From the NCBI RefSeq assembly GCF_902498195.1, contig NZ_CABVIY010000004.1, positions 558,001 through 622,000 of the forward strand: 64,000 nt of DNA. Reading direction: 5' to 3'. Both the position numbers and the translations under genes were made by a program. Below are positions 44,032 through 52,318 of this stretch, in pieces; positions within the stretch are counted from its first letter, which is position 1, and every line of letters begins with the position of its first letter. The notes below the pieces were generated by a model. That model did not search any database, was not told the origin of the DNA, and saw only the letters and a program-made list of their open reading frames with translations. This DNA is from Pseudomonas fluorescens. Its GTDB lineage: Bacteria > Pseudomonadota > Gammaproteobacteria > Pseudomonadales > Pseudomonadaceae.

Positions 44032-44844
44032 ATGGATCGCCTGTCCACCTTGCTCACCCATTTCGGCGTCAACGCCGGCACCTTTCACAGCGGCACGTTT
44101 TGCGGCACGACCGCCTTCGATGGCAGCCAGGCATGCGGTCATGTGCATTTGCTGCAAGCCGGCGAGATCGGCCTGAAACTGGCCGATGAGCGCGAGCTTC
44201 ACCTCAGCGAGCCGACGTTGATCTTTTTCCCCCGGCCTTACCGGCATCGGCTGTTTGCGACAGAGGCATCCGGCACGCAGTTGGTCTGCGCATCGCTGAA
44301 TTTTGATGGCGGCTCAAGCAATGCCCTGGCGGCAGCGCTGCCGGATTACCTGGTGCTCAGGCTCGACGAAATCCCGGCCCTGGCCAGCACCCTGCAATGG
44401 TTGTTCAACGAAGCGTTCGAGGGCACCTGTGGCCGTGAAGCGGTGATGGACCGCCTGTTCGAACTGGTGGTGATTCTGTTGCTGCGACACATCCTGAGCA
44501 CGCGCAATCAGCAGCCGGGGATGATGGCCGGGCTGGCGGATGCGCGCCTGGCCCGGCCGCTGAGCCAGATGCACGAGGCGCCCGGCAAGGCCTGGAGCGT
44601 GGCGCAGCTGTCGGCGCTGGCCAACATGTCGCGGGCCAGTTTCGCCGAACACTTCAAGCGCGTGGTCGGCCAGGCACCGGTGGATTACCTGGTGAGCTGG
44701 CGCATCAGCCTGGCGCAGAAGCGTTTGCGCGAGGGCAAGCCGATTGCGTTGATCGCCGAGGAGGTCGGCTACGAAAGCCCGTCGGCCCTGGCCCGGGCGT
44801 TTCGCCGCAAAACCGGGGTCAGCCCGCGAGAGTGGAGGGGGTGA
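44032..44844 (+). CDS. AraC-family regulator with N-terminal cupin
   Basis: A 270-residue regulator. An N-terminal cupin-like sensor (GHVHLLQAGEIGLKLADE, LIFFPRPYRHRLF) is followed by two HTHs (VAQLSALANMSRASFAEHFK; IALIAEEVGYESPSALARAF, then RRKTGVSPREWR). Such regulators often sit divergent from AhpD-like or quinone oxidoreductase genes. Here the gene is 134 bp from the AhpD-like gene and is its likely regulator. Confidence 0.88.
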   Translation: MDRLSTLLTHFGVNAGTFHSGTFCGTTAFDGSQACGHVHLLQAGEIGLKLADERELHLSEPTLIFFPRPYRHRLFATEASGTQLVCASLNFDGGSSNALAAALPDYLVLRLDEIPALASTLQWLFNEAFEGTCGREAVMDRLFELVVILLLRHILSTRNQQPGMMAGLADARLARPLSQMHEAPGKAWSVAQLSALANMSRASFAEHFKRVVGQAPVDYLVSWRISLAQKRLREGKPIALIAEEVGYESPSALARAFRRKTGVSPREWRG

Positions 44845-45075
44845 ATGATCATGAGGCATAGCCTGGAAACTGACGCAGCCGGTGTCGGGCTGCGAAGATC
44901 CGGACACTTTGGTCTGTCCGCCAGATCGCGCGCGCAGGTTTCACGACTGCTGCGCAACCGAATGCAGGCTTCACCCGCGGCTACACAGCGAGCGCCATGG
45001 CCGGAAGAGGCGCTGGAGGAGGACTACGAATCCAGCTCGCCAGTGTGCTATCGGGACCAGTTTCCGGATTATTGA
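44845..45075 (+). CDS. Small hypothetical protein, doubtful
   Basis: A 76-residue frame whose ATG directly abuts the AraC-family stop. It is basic in the first half and acidic at the end (EEALEEDYESS) and ends DQFPDY. I do not recognise it and see no signal or motif. The composition is compatible with either a real small gene or a chance frame. If rejected, 44845-45189 holds only the REPIN at 45080. Confidence 0.3.
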   Translation: MIMRHSLETDAAGVGLRRSGHFGLSARSRAQVSRLLRNRMQASPAATQRAPWPEEALEEDYESSSPVCYRDQFPDY

Positions 45076-45079
45076 GCCC

Positions 45080-45180
45080 GTAGGAGCGACCCTGGTCGCG
45101 AGGGTCGTCAACGATGACACGGGGTGTCTGGTGCCCCGTGGCGGTCTCGGGTCCATCGCGAGCAGGGCTCGCTCCTACAG
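45080..45180. repeat. REPIN, family C
   Basis: Facing CGTAGGAGCGACCCTGGTCG and GAGCAGGGCTCGCTCCTACA units. The spacer contains GTCGTCAACGATGACACGGG, a diverged form of the conserved family-C spacer. Confidence 0.85.
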
Positions 45181-45189
45181 TTTGAGACG

Positions 45190-47613
45190 TCAGTACTGCG
45201 CCCGCACCGCCAGTGTCAGGGTGCGAGGGTCGCCGTAGAAGTTGGTGCCCCAGGACGCGTCCACCCGGTCGTAATACTTGCGGTCGAACAGGTTGTTGGC
45301 GGTCAGTGTCGTCGACAGGTTGTCGTTGAACTTGTAGCCCAGCTGGGCCGTGGCGATGGCGTAGCCGCCTTGTTCGAATTTCACTTCACGCTGGTAGTAA
45401 GTGTCGCTGACCGCGCGAACGCCGCCGCCAACACTGAAGTCCTTGAGCGGGCCGTCAGTGAACGCGTACTTGGTCCACAGGTTGAAGTTGTGCTTGGGCG
45501 TGATGGTGCTGAAGGTCTTGCCTTCGGTGCCGTCGTCGGACTGCAGGTACTTGGTGGAGGTGAAGGCGTAACCGGTGACGATGCTCCAGTTGTCGGTCAG
45601 GTTGCCGCTCAGCTCGGTTTCCCAGCCCTGGCTGCGCGCCTTGCCCTGTGCTTCGTACGCCGCGGTGGCGTTGTTGTATTCGGCGCGGTTTTCATCGTAG
45701 ATGCGGAACATCGCGATGCTGGCATTCAGGCGACCGTCGAAGAACTCGCGCTTGAGACCGATCTCATACTGCTTGCCTTTGCGCGGGCCGATCGGCGTGT
45801 TGTCCGAGCCGATTTCGCTTTGCGGCTTGAACACCCCGGTGTAGCTGGCGTAAGCCGACAGTTCCGGGGTCAGTTTGCCGATGAGGGCGCCATAGGGCAC
45901 GACCTTGCGGTTGATGCTGGTGTGGGCGCTGCCGAAGTTGTCGAAGAAGGCGTTGGCGTTCTTGGCATCGCTTTCGTACCAGGTCACGCGGCTGCCACCG
46001 ATGACATCGAGCCAGTCGGTGACGTTGATTTTCGCGCGGGTGTACACGCCGTACTGATCGGATTTGGACCAGTTGCCGTTGTTCTTTACATAGTCCTGTT
46101 TCGGAATGTCGATGCTGCCCGGGTCAAACACGTTGATCGGGAAGTAGTCGCCGCCACCGTAGGTAAAGTCCTTGTCCAGGTGCTGGTACTCGCCACCGAA
46201 GGTGAACTCGTGGGTGCGACCCAGGGCTTCGAACGGGGTGGTGACGAAGCTGTCGGCGCCAATGCTCTTGATGTGGGTGTAGTAGTTGTACGCCACCGCC
46301 CAGCTGTCGCCGGTATCGGGGTCGACCGCGCCGTCGGCCCAGGTGAAATTGCGCTTGGGGGTCTCGGCGTCGCGGTAGGTCAGGGTGGTTTTGAACTGCC
46401 CGCCATTGTCCAGGGTGTGATCGACTTCGGCGAAGGTTTCCCAGACTTTTTCGTTCAGCTCGTTCCACTTGGCATCGACAAAGGTCGAGCGCGAAACGTC
46501 CAGTAGCTTGCCGCTGGCGTAGGCCGGCAAGCCAAACGCCGGGGTGGAGTGGTTCTGCTGGTAGGCGCCGCCGACCGACAGGGTGGTGGACGGATCGAGG
46601 TCCAGTTCCAGGCGGCCGTAGACCATCGGGCGTTCGTTCTGCGCGTAGTCGACGAAGGATTTGTTGTTCTCGTAGGCGGTGATGAAGCGACCGCGCACCG
46701 TGCCCTGATCGTTCAGCGGGCCGGTGACATCCACCGAGGAACGGTAGTGGTCATAGGAACCGCCAGCCAGCTCGCCACCGATGGCGAACTGGTTGAGGGC
46801 GCGCTTGCGCACCACGTTGATCGTGCCGCCGGGCTCGCCCGCGCCTTGATACAGGCCCGACGGACCGCGCAGCACTTCGACGCGGTCGTACATTGCCAGG
46901 TCGAAGGCGGTGGCCATGTCGCCCTGGCCGGTCGGTTGCGAGACGCCATCGACCTGCACCTGGTCGACGAGGAAACCGCGCATGTAGACATCGTTGAGGC
47001 TGGAGCCGGAGTTGTAGGTCTTGATGGTGACCCCGGTGACCTGGCGCATGGCGTCTTGCAGGCTGTTCATGTTCTGGTCGTCCATGCGCTGGCGCGTGAC
47101 CACCGACACCGACTGCGGAATGTCCTTGAGCTTGATGTTGCCCTTGCCGATGCTCACTTCGTTGGTGGTGTAGGAGTGGGTGTCTTCGGTGGTGACGCCC
47201 AGGCGCTGGCCGGTGATCGAGGTCGCCCCCAGTTGCAGGGCGTCGCCGTGGGCCGAACGCACGAGGGTATAGCTGGCGTCGCTGCGCTGAATCATCTCCA
47301 GGCCCGTGCCACTCAACAGCCGGGTCAGTGCCTCGAACGGCGAATAGCTGCCGGACAGGCCAGGGCTTTGCAGGCCGTCGGTGAGGGCCGGATCAAACGA
47401 CAGCGCGATGTGGCTGTCGGCGGCGAACCGCGACAGCGTGTGCCCCAGCGGGCCTGCCGGGATTTGATAACGGCGCGCATCGGCGATGCTCGATGCTTGA
47501 GGCTGTGCGGCCCAGGCCTGGGTGCAGGCACCGCTGATCAGCAGGCTGGCGAGGGCATGGCAGGCGGCGCGGCGCAGCGGCGGCGTGAACGGGATGGAGC
47601 GGGCAACGGGCAT
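45190..47613 (-). CDS. TonB-dependent siderophore receptor with signalling (STN) domain
   Basis: An 807-residue outer-membrane receptor. A signal sequence is followed by an STN signalling domain (YQIPAGPLGHTLSRFAADSH, FEALTRLLSGTGLEM), which contacts FecR. Next come a plug domain (IPQSVSVVTRQRMDDQNMNS, EVLRGPSGLYQGAGEPGG) and a barrel ending LTLAVRAQY with a terminal aromatic residue. I chose ATG 47613 because AGGA lies about 10 bp upstream and the upstream extension crosses a hairpin. It is the target gene of the upstream FecI/FecR pair and probably imports a ferric hydroxamate or similar siderophore. The ligand is not determinable. Confidence 0.92.
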   Translation of the reverse strand: MPVARSIPFTPPLRRAACHALASLLISGACTQAWAAQPQASSIADARRYQIPAGPLGHTLSRFAADSHIALSFDPALTDGLQSPGLSGSYSPFEALTRLLSGTGLEMIQRSDASYTLVRSAHGDALQLGATSITGQRLGVTTEDTHSYTTNEVSIGKGNIKLKDIPQSVSVVTRQRMDDQNMNSLQDAMRQVTGVTIKTYNSGSSLNDVYMRGFLVDQVQVDGVSQPTGQGDMATAFDLAMYDRVEVLRGPSGLYQGAGEPGGTINVVRKRALNQFAIGGELAGGSYDHYRSSVDVTGPLNDQGTVRGRFITAYENNKSFVDYAQNERPMVYGRLELDLDPSTTLSVGGAYQQNHSTPAFGLPAYASGKLLDVSRSTFVDAKWNELNEKVWETFAEVDHTLDNGGQFKTTLTYRDAETPKRNFTWADGAVDPDTGDSWAVAYNYYTHIKSIGADSFVTTPFEALGRTHEFTFGGEYQHLDKDFTYGGGDYFPINVFDPGSIDIPKQDYVKNNGNWSKSDQYGVYTRAKINVTDWLDVIGGSRVTWYESDAKNANAFFDNFGSAHTSINRKVVPYGALIGKLTPELSAYASYTGVFKPQSEIGSDNTPIGPRKGKQYEIGLKREFFDGRLNASIAMFRIYDENRAEYNNATAAYEAQGKARSQGWETELSGNLTDNWSIVTGYAFTSTKYLQSDDGTEGKTFSTITPKHNFNLWTKYAFTDGPLKDFSVGGGVRAVSDTYYQREVKFEQGGYAIATAQLGYKFNDNLSTTLTANNLFDRKYYDRVDASWGTNFYGDPRTLTLAVRAQY

Positions 47614-47629
47614 TCTGAGTGATCCTGTC

Positions 47630-47661
47630 GGCAAGGGAGAGAGGGTGCTTCCTCCCTTGCC
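47630..47661 (-). promoter_or_regulatory. Intercistronic hairpin between fecR-like and receptor genes
   Basis: A 10-bp perfect stem, GGCAAGGGAG / CTCCCTTGCC with a 12-nt loop, in the 99-bp gap. It lies 17-48 nt before the receptor ATG and has no T-tract. It may attenuate or protect the transcript so that regulator and receptor levels differ. Confidence 0.55.
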
Positions 47662-47712
47662 AGCCCAGCGCGAAAAAAGTATCACCTCATGGCACATTTA
47701 TTTTCGGGATGA

Positions 47713-48681
47713 TCAAGCGGGTGAAATCGTCACCCAGTAACCGCCGAGCCGCGTTGTCACGTTCAGCGGGTAGGTCAGCGCCAGCATGCTCAGCGCGCGG
47801 CGCGTATCGTCCAGCGGGAACGCCCCGGAAATCCGCACTCCGGCCACGGCCGGATCGCAGCGAACCAGGCCATGACGATAGCGGGCCAGTTCCGCCGCGA
47901 AGTCGCCCAGGCGCATGCCGTCGGCCACCAGCATGCCCTGGGTCCAGGCGGTCAGGGCGCTGTCCGCCGGGGTCGGTGTGTCAATCGCGGTGGCCGAGAA
48001 TTCCGTCTGTTGTCCGGCGAGCACAATCAGCGGCGTTGCCTGCGGTCGCTGGAACAACTCGATCTGCACGCGGCCGTCGAGCACCGCCAGCCGCGTGATC
48101 CCGTCGCCCTCGCGGACACTGAAACGGGTGCCCAACGCTTGCAGTCGACCCTGTGCGGTCGTCACCCGGAATGGTCGGCCGGGCACCAGTATGTCGGGCG
48201 CGGTCTGCACCAGGATCTCGCCTTTGCGCACCCGGACCAGACGCTGCGCGGCATCGAAATTCACGTCGATCGACGTGTCGGTGTTAAGGGTCAGCTGGCT
48301 GCCATCGGCGAGGGTCAGTTGGCGGCGTTCGCCAATCGGCGAATGGTGGTCGGCGGTCCAGCCCTGGCGCTCGTTGAGCTGCCAGCCGACCCAGGTGGCC
48401 GGTGCCAGCGCCAGCAACGCGGCGAGGCGCCCGAGCATCGCCCGGCGCTGCGGATTGGCCGGCCGGTCGAGCGCCGGCATGGCCAGCTCGGGCGGCAGCC
48501 CGCCCAGTTTGCCCAGCAAACTCTCGGCCCGGCGCCAGGCGTATTCCCGTTCGGCACTGCTGGTTCGCCATTGCTGCCATTGCGCGAACTCATGCGCACT
48601 GAGCGAACCTTCACTGTGGCGCATCAGCCATTCGGCGGTCTCTTCCAGGGTGACCGGGCTGATCATCGACGGGTGACTCAT
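47713..48681 (-). CDS. FecR-family anti-sigma factor/transmembrane signal transducer
   Basis: A 322-residue protein. The cytoplasmic N-terminal domain has WLMRHSEGSLSAHEFAQWQQ and AWRRAESLLGKL. One hydrophobic stretch (about residues 80-100, LGRLAALLALAPATWVGWQL) precedes the periplasmic FecR domain (GERRQLTLADGSQLTLNTDT, ILVPGRPFRVTTAQGRLQAL). It relays receptor occupancy to the sigma factor. ATG 48681 overlaps the sigma factor stop (ATGA). Confidence 0.92.
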   Translation of the reverse strand: MSHPSMISPVTLEETAEWLMRHSEGSLSAHEFAQWQQWRTSSAEREYAWRRAESLLGKLGGLPPELAMPALDRPANPQRRAMLGRLAALLALAPATWVGWQLNERQGWTADHHSPIGERRQLTLADGSQLTLNTDTSIDVNFDAAQRLVRVRKGEILVQTAPDILVPGRPFRVTTAQGRLQALGTRFSVREGDGITRLAVLDGRVQIELFQRPQATPLIVLAGQQTEFSATAIDTPTPADSALTAWTQGMLVADGMRLGDFAAELARYRHGLVRCDPAVAGVRISGAFPLDDTRRALSMLALTYPLNVTTRLGGYWVTISPA

Positions 48682-49199
48682 TCGGGCATCAACGTCAGGC
48701 ACTGCAAAAACGCCTGCTTCATGTAGCGCTTGACCGTGATCAGCGACACCTGGAGTTGCACGGCAATCTCGTCGTACTTCATTGCACCGATCTGCGACAG
48801 CAGGAACGCCCGCTTCACCAGCGGCGGCAGGCTATCGAGCATCGCGTCGACTTCGTGCAGGGTTTCCAGAATCAGGAAACGCACCTCCGGCGAGGGCGCA
48901 AGCGACTCCGGCATCTGCGCCAGTGCCGACAGATAAGCGCGCTCCAGCGCCTGGCGCTGATACCAGTTCACCAGAATGCCCTTGGCCACGCAGGTCAGAT
49001 AAGCCCGCGGTTCGGCCAGGTCCGGCAGGGTCTTGGCGGCGAGAATGCGCGTGAACGTGTCATGCATCAGGTCGGCGGCATCCACCCGGTTACCCAGCTT
49101 TCGCTGCAACCACGCGTGCAGCCAGCCCTGATGGCCGACGTACAGGGCTTCGACACAACGCACATGGTGCTGATGGGTGGCAGGCAGAGAGTCGCTCAT
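48678..49199 (-). CDS. ECF sigma factor, FecI group (iron uptake)
   Basis: A 173-residue sigma factor with region 2 (GWLHAWLQRKLGNRVDAADL, HDTFTRILAAKTLPDL) and region 4 (LPPLVKRAFLLSQIGAMKYD, EIAVQLQVSLITVKRYMKQA). It forms the FecI-FecR-receptor cascade with the two downstream genes. A Fur-box-like palindrome lies 17-35 bp upstream. Confidence 0.93.
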   Translation of the reverse strand: MSDSLPATHQHHVRCVEALYVGHQGWLHAWLQRKLGNRVDAADLMHDTFTRILAAKTLPDLAEPRAYLTCVAKGILVNWYQRQALERAYLSALAQMPESLAPSPEVRFLILETLHEVDAMLDSLPPLVKRAFLLSQIGAMKYDEIAVQLQVSLITVKRYMKQAFLQCLTLMPE

Positions 49200-49215
49200 C
49201 GCGTCAATATTTTTT

Positions 49216-49234
49216 GCTAGTGAGAATTATTAGC
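49216..49234. promoter_or_regulatory. Fur-box-like site before the FecI-type gene
   Basis: GCTAGTGAGAATTATTAGC (forward strand), a near-palindrome matching about 13 of 19 positions of the Fur consensus when read on the reverse strand. It is placed where Fur blocks the sigma factor promoter. Confidence 0.6.
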
Positions 49235-49289
49235 AATTGTAATGAGCGACCGGGAGGACAGCAAGGGCAACGTGGTGGTGGTTCTGGTC

Positions 49290-49318
49290 TGTAGGCGCGA
49301 GCTGGCTCGCGATGAGGC
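49290..49318. repeat. Single REP unit, family C
   Basis: TGTAGGCGCGAGCTGGCTCG followed by CGATGAGGC, between the sigma factor and the CDF-like gene. Confidence 0.75.
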
Positions 49319-49404
49319 CGACTCAACCCGCGCAGGACATCAGCTAGACTCCTCCCTCAAGTATCCGCCACACCCGGCGGTCTGGCGGCTTGAGGGGCGA
49401 TCAC

Positions 49405-50310
49405 GTGAGTAATCGAGGTGAGCAGTCTCTGCTCAAGCAGTCGACCTTCCTGATGCTCGCCGTGACCGTCGCCGGGATCATCACCGGGTTTGTGTCGGGC
49501 GCCCAATCTATCCTGTTCGATGGCTTCTTTTCGTTAGTCGCGGCCTTCATCAAGGTCTTGATGCTGATCACCGCCCGGCTGATCGCCAAGGAAAGCAATC
49601 AGCGCTTCCAGTTTGGGTCGTGGCACCTGGAGCCCATGGTGCTGGTGATCGAGGGCAGCTTCCTGTTCCTGGTTGCCATTTATGCCTTCCTCAACGGTGT
49701 GTTCGGCATCCTCAGTGGTGGCCGCGAGGTCGAGCTGGGTCTGGTGATTCTTTACGCGGCGGTGTTCACTGTCGTTGAACTCATTTATTTCTTCTACGTC
49801 CGCCATCGCAATCGCACGCTCAACTCATCGCTGATCCAGTTCGACAACATCAGTTGGCTGGTGGACGCGATGCTGTCGGCGGGCCTCTTGGTGAGTTTCC
49901 TCATCGCACTGCTGCTCAAGACTCAGGGTTACGAACAATGGGCGGTCTACGTCGACCCGCTGATCCTGATTCTGTTAGCCCTGGGCATGCTCCCCCCAGC
50001 GTACAAAATCCTCGGTCCGGCCTTGCGCGATGTATTGGGAATCGCCCCGGATCAACTGGACGAAAAGGTGCGTCAGGTGATGGAGGTGGCGAAGGTCGAG
50101 CATGGTTTCGATGACTATATTTCCTACGTGCAGAAACACGGCAGGGCCTGTTTTATCGAGATCCACATCGTATTGCCGCTGGATTACCGGCTGGACGGTG
50201 TGGGACAACTGGACAGCTTGCGAGAGGAAATTTCCACGAAACTGGGCGAGCCGGACGCCGCGCGATGGCTGACCATCAGCTTTACCGGTGACCGCAAGTG
50301 GATCGAATGA
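49405..50310 (+). CDS. Cation diffusion facilitator (CDF)-like membrane transporter
   Basis: A 301-residue protein with about six hydrophobic segments and a C-terminal cytoplasmic domain of about 90 residues (VEHGFDDYISYVQKHGRACF, IEIHIVLPLD) like the CDF metallochaperone-type domain. The TM2 motif is FDGFFS and the TM5 motif is DNISWLVDAMLSAG, both with Asp at the CDF metal-site positions but without the usual His. Substrate specificity is therefore uncertain. Start GTG 49405 is chosen for the GAGGGG 7 bp upstream. Confidence 0.78.
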   Translation: MSNRGEQSLLKQSTFLMLAVTVAGIITGFVSGAQSILFDGFFSLVAAFIKVLMLITARLIAKESNQRFQFGSWHLEPMVLVIEGSFLFLVAIYAFLNGVFGILSGGREVELGLVILYAAVFTVVELIYFFYVRHRNRTLNSSLIQFDNISWLVDAMLSAGLLVSFLIALLLKTQGYEQWAVYVDPLILILLALGMLPPAYKILGPALRDVLGIAPDQLDEKVRQVMEVAKVEHGFDDYISYVQKHGRACFIEIHIVLPLDYRLDGVGQLDSLREEISTKLGEPDAARWLTISFTGDRKWIE

Positions 50311-50599
50311 TCAGGAAAAGTCACCTGAGACATTCCGCCAGTCCGCGATAACCCGTCGCCAGGTTTGAACGGGCACCCACCGAAGGTTTCGTGTCCGTTC
50401 AAGGTCAAGGATGGCGCTGTGGCGTATTGGCGAACCTGGCTGACAGAGAGGGGGTACGAAACATCCCGATCGCCGGGACCTATCGGTTTGCCAATTGGCA
50501 GCCATACTTTTGCATCAACGGCACCGTTCCCGGGCTTGCCGCGGTGGTGCGCCGAATGAATGCGATCTTCCGGTCATTTAACTGCGCTGGAGGTGCTTG

Positions 50600-52045
50600 A
50601 TGCTGTCCTTGTTCTCTGAACGTCCATTGATCTGCGGCCTGGCCTTGATCCTGATCGATATGGTGATGTGGCGTGTGGTCGGTTCCCACCGGTACAACTG
50701 GAAAGTCCTCGCGCGCCTGGTCATTTTTTTGTTGTACAGCGCGCTGTTGTTCCATGAAGGCTTGAGCCCATGGGAGCCGGCGCCCTCGCTCGATGATGCG
50801 CCGCTGCAATTTGCGCACACGGTGCTGCAGATCATTTGGTGGCTGTTCGGCGCGCGCACGCTCACGGTGATGATCGGCGCTGTGATGATGTATCGGGTAG
50901 GGCACGCCGGGCGGTTACTCCAGGACTTGCTCGGTGCGGTGATCTTCCTGGTCGCGGTGATCGCCGCGCTGGCTTACGTGCTCAACCTGCCGGTCAAGGG
51001 GGTTCTGGCGACGTCCGGTGCCTTGGCGATCATTGTCGGCCTGGCCCTGCAAAGTACCCTCAGTGACGTCTTTTCCGGCATCGTCCTGAACACCACCAAG
51101 CCCTACAAAATCGATGACTGGATCGCCATCGACGGCACCGAAGGCCGGGTGACCGATATCGATTGGCGTGCCACGTTCCTGCAAACCTCCCAAGGCAGCA
51201 TGATCGTGATTCCGAATTCGATGGCGGCCAAGGCCAAGATCACCAACTTCAGTCGGCCCAGCGACATGTTCGGCGTTTCGATCAGTTTGCTGATCAGCCC
51301 GCAGGTGCGTCCAAACAAGGTCTTCGATGCCCTTGAGCGGGCAGCCCAAGGCTGCCGCATCCTGCTGACCAAACCCGCTCCCAAGGTGACGATCAAAAGT
51401 ACCGGTGGCAATGGCGTGGAATACGAAGTCAGCGGCTTTGTGCTGTCGATGGATCAGAAGCGTACGGTGCGCAACCAGATGTACGATCTGGCGTACCGGC
51501 ATTTGCTGGCGGCCGGTATCAGCTGGACATCGACCATTGAACACAATGAGCCTGCGCGGCTGTCGCGAGCCCGGGCCTTGCTGGACAACACCAGCATTTT
51601 CTCGACCAACCTGAGCGAGGAAGACAAGGACCACGTCAGCCAGAACATGACCCTGCAGTCCTTTCCCCCTGGCGAAGTCATTCTGGCGGGCGGGCAGGTC
51701 AGCTCGCAGTTGTACATCATAGAGTCCGGCGTGGTGACGGTGGCCTTGTTTCGTGGGGGCGTCAAATTCGAAGCCGGGCGCATGGGGCCGGGGGAGGTGA
51801 TCGGCGAAGGCGGGATCGTCTCGGGAACCGCGCTGCCGGCGGAGTTCGCCGCGCTGACTTTTTGCAACCTGTACCGGATCGAACGGGATTATCTCCAGCC
51901 GTGCATGGAGGCTCGTCACGAGATGTGTCAAGCGATGAAGGCGTTGCTGGATTTCCGCTTGCAGATAGCCCATACGATGACTCAGGAAGAGCCGAAGGCC
52001 ATCGAGAAAAAAGGTTTCCTGCAGTGGCTGCGCAGCCGGGTGTGA
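50600..52045 (+). CDS. MscS-type channel fused to a cyclic-nucleotide-binding domain
   Basis: A 481-residue protein. Four hydrophobic segments are followed by the MscS pore/beta domain (TSGALAIIVGLALQSTLSDV; NTTKPYKIDDWIAIDGTEGR; IVIPNSMAAKAKITNFSRPS). The C-terminal cNMP-binding fold spans about residues 330-450 (LQSFPPGEVILAGGQVSSQL; GRMGPGEVIGEGGIVSGTAL). This architecture is that of bacterial cyclic-nucleotide-gated (bCNG) channels. In the second fragment the canonical FGE..L phosphate-binding motif reads IGEGGIVSG, and the following Arg is not obvious, so ligand binding may be weakened. GGAGG lies 6 bp before ATG 50600. Confidence 0.88.
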   Translation: MLSLFSERPLICGLALILIDMVMWRVVGSHRYNWKVLARLVIFLLYSALLFHEGLSPWEPAPSLDDAPLQFAHTVLQIIWWLFGARTLTVMIGAVMMYRVGHAGRLLQDLLGAVIFLVAVIAALAYVLNLPVKGVLATSGALAIIVGLALQSTLSDVFSGIVLNTTKPYKIDDWIAIDGTEGRVTDIDWRATFLQTSQGSMIVIPNSMAAKAKITNFSRPSDMFGVSISLLISPQVRPNKVFDALERAAQGCRILLTKPAPKVTIKSTGGNGVEYEVSGFVLSMDQKRTVRNQMYDLAYRHLLAAGISWTSTIEHNEPARLSRARALLDNTSIFSTNLSEEDKDHVSQNMTLQSFPPGEVILAGGQVSSQLYIIESGVVTVALFRGGVKFEAGRMGPGEVIGEGGIVSGTALPAEFAALTFCNLYRIERDYLQPCMEARHEMCQAMKALLDFRLQIAHTMTQEEPKAIEKKGFLQWLRSRV

Positions 52046-52318
52046 TCGGTCAACAGGCATGAGTCAAGGGTAGTGAAAAACAGTAAACCGGCGGAGGCCT
52101 TCACGGCTGTTATCAGGGCAGCCGGGCTCAAAGAGTGCGCGCAAAGTTCAAGGTGCGAACTTCGACGTTTTCTACACAATCGGCCAAAAGCAGCCACCCG
52201 AAGCTGCGTGCTTGTCATGAAATGAAAAATGGCTGTCGTGCGATGCGAGGTGGTCGAGGCCGCTGCTGCCCTAGAGTCGGCGCATAACAACACCGCGCCC
52301 GCAAACACGAGAGCCGCC

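Noticed and set aside
50311-50599. Small open frames between the CDF-like transporter and the MscS/cNMP channel
   Set aside because: Two overlapping short frames without motif or conserved appearance. The GGAGG at 50589 belongs to the channel start.
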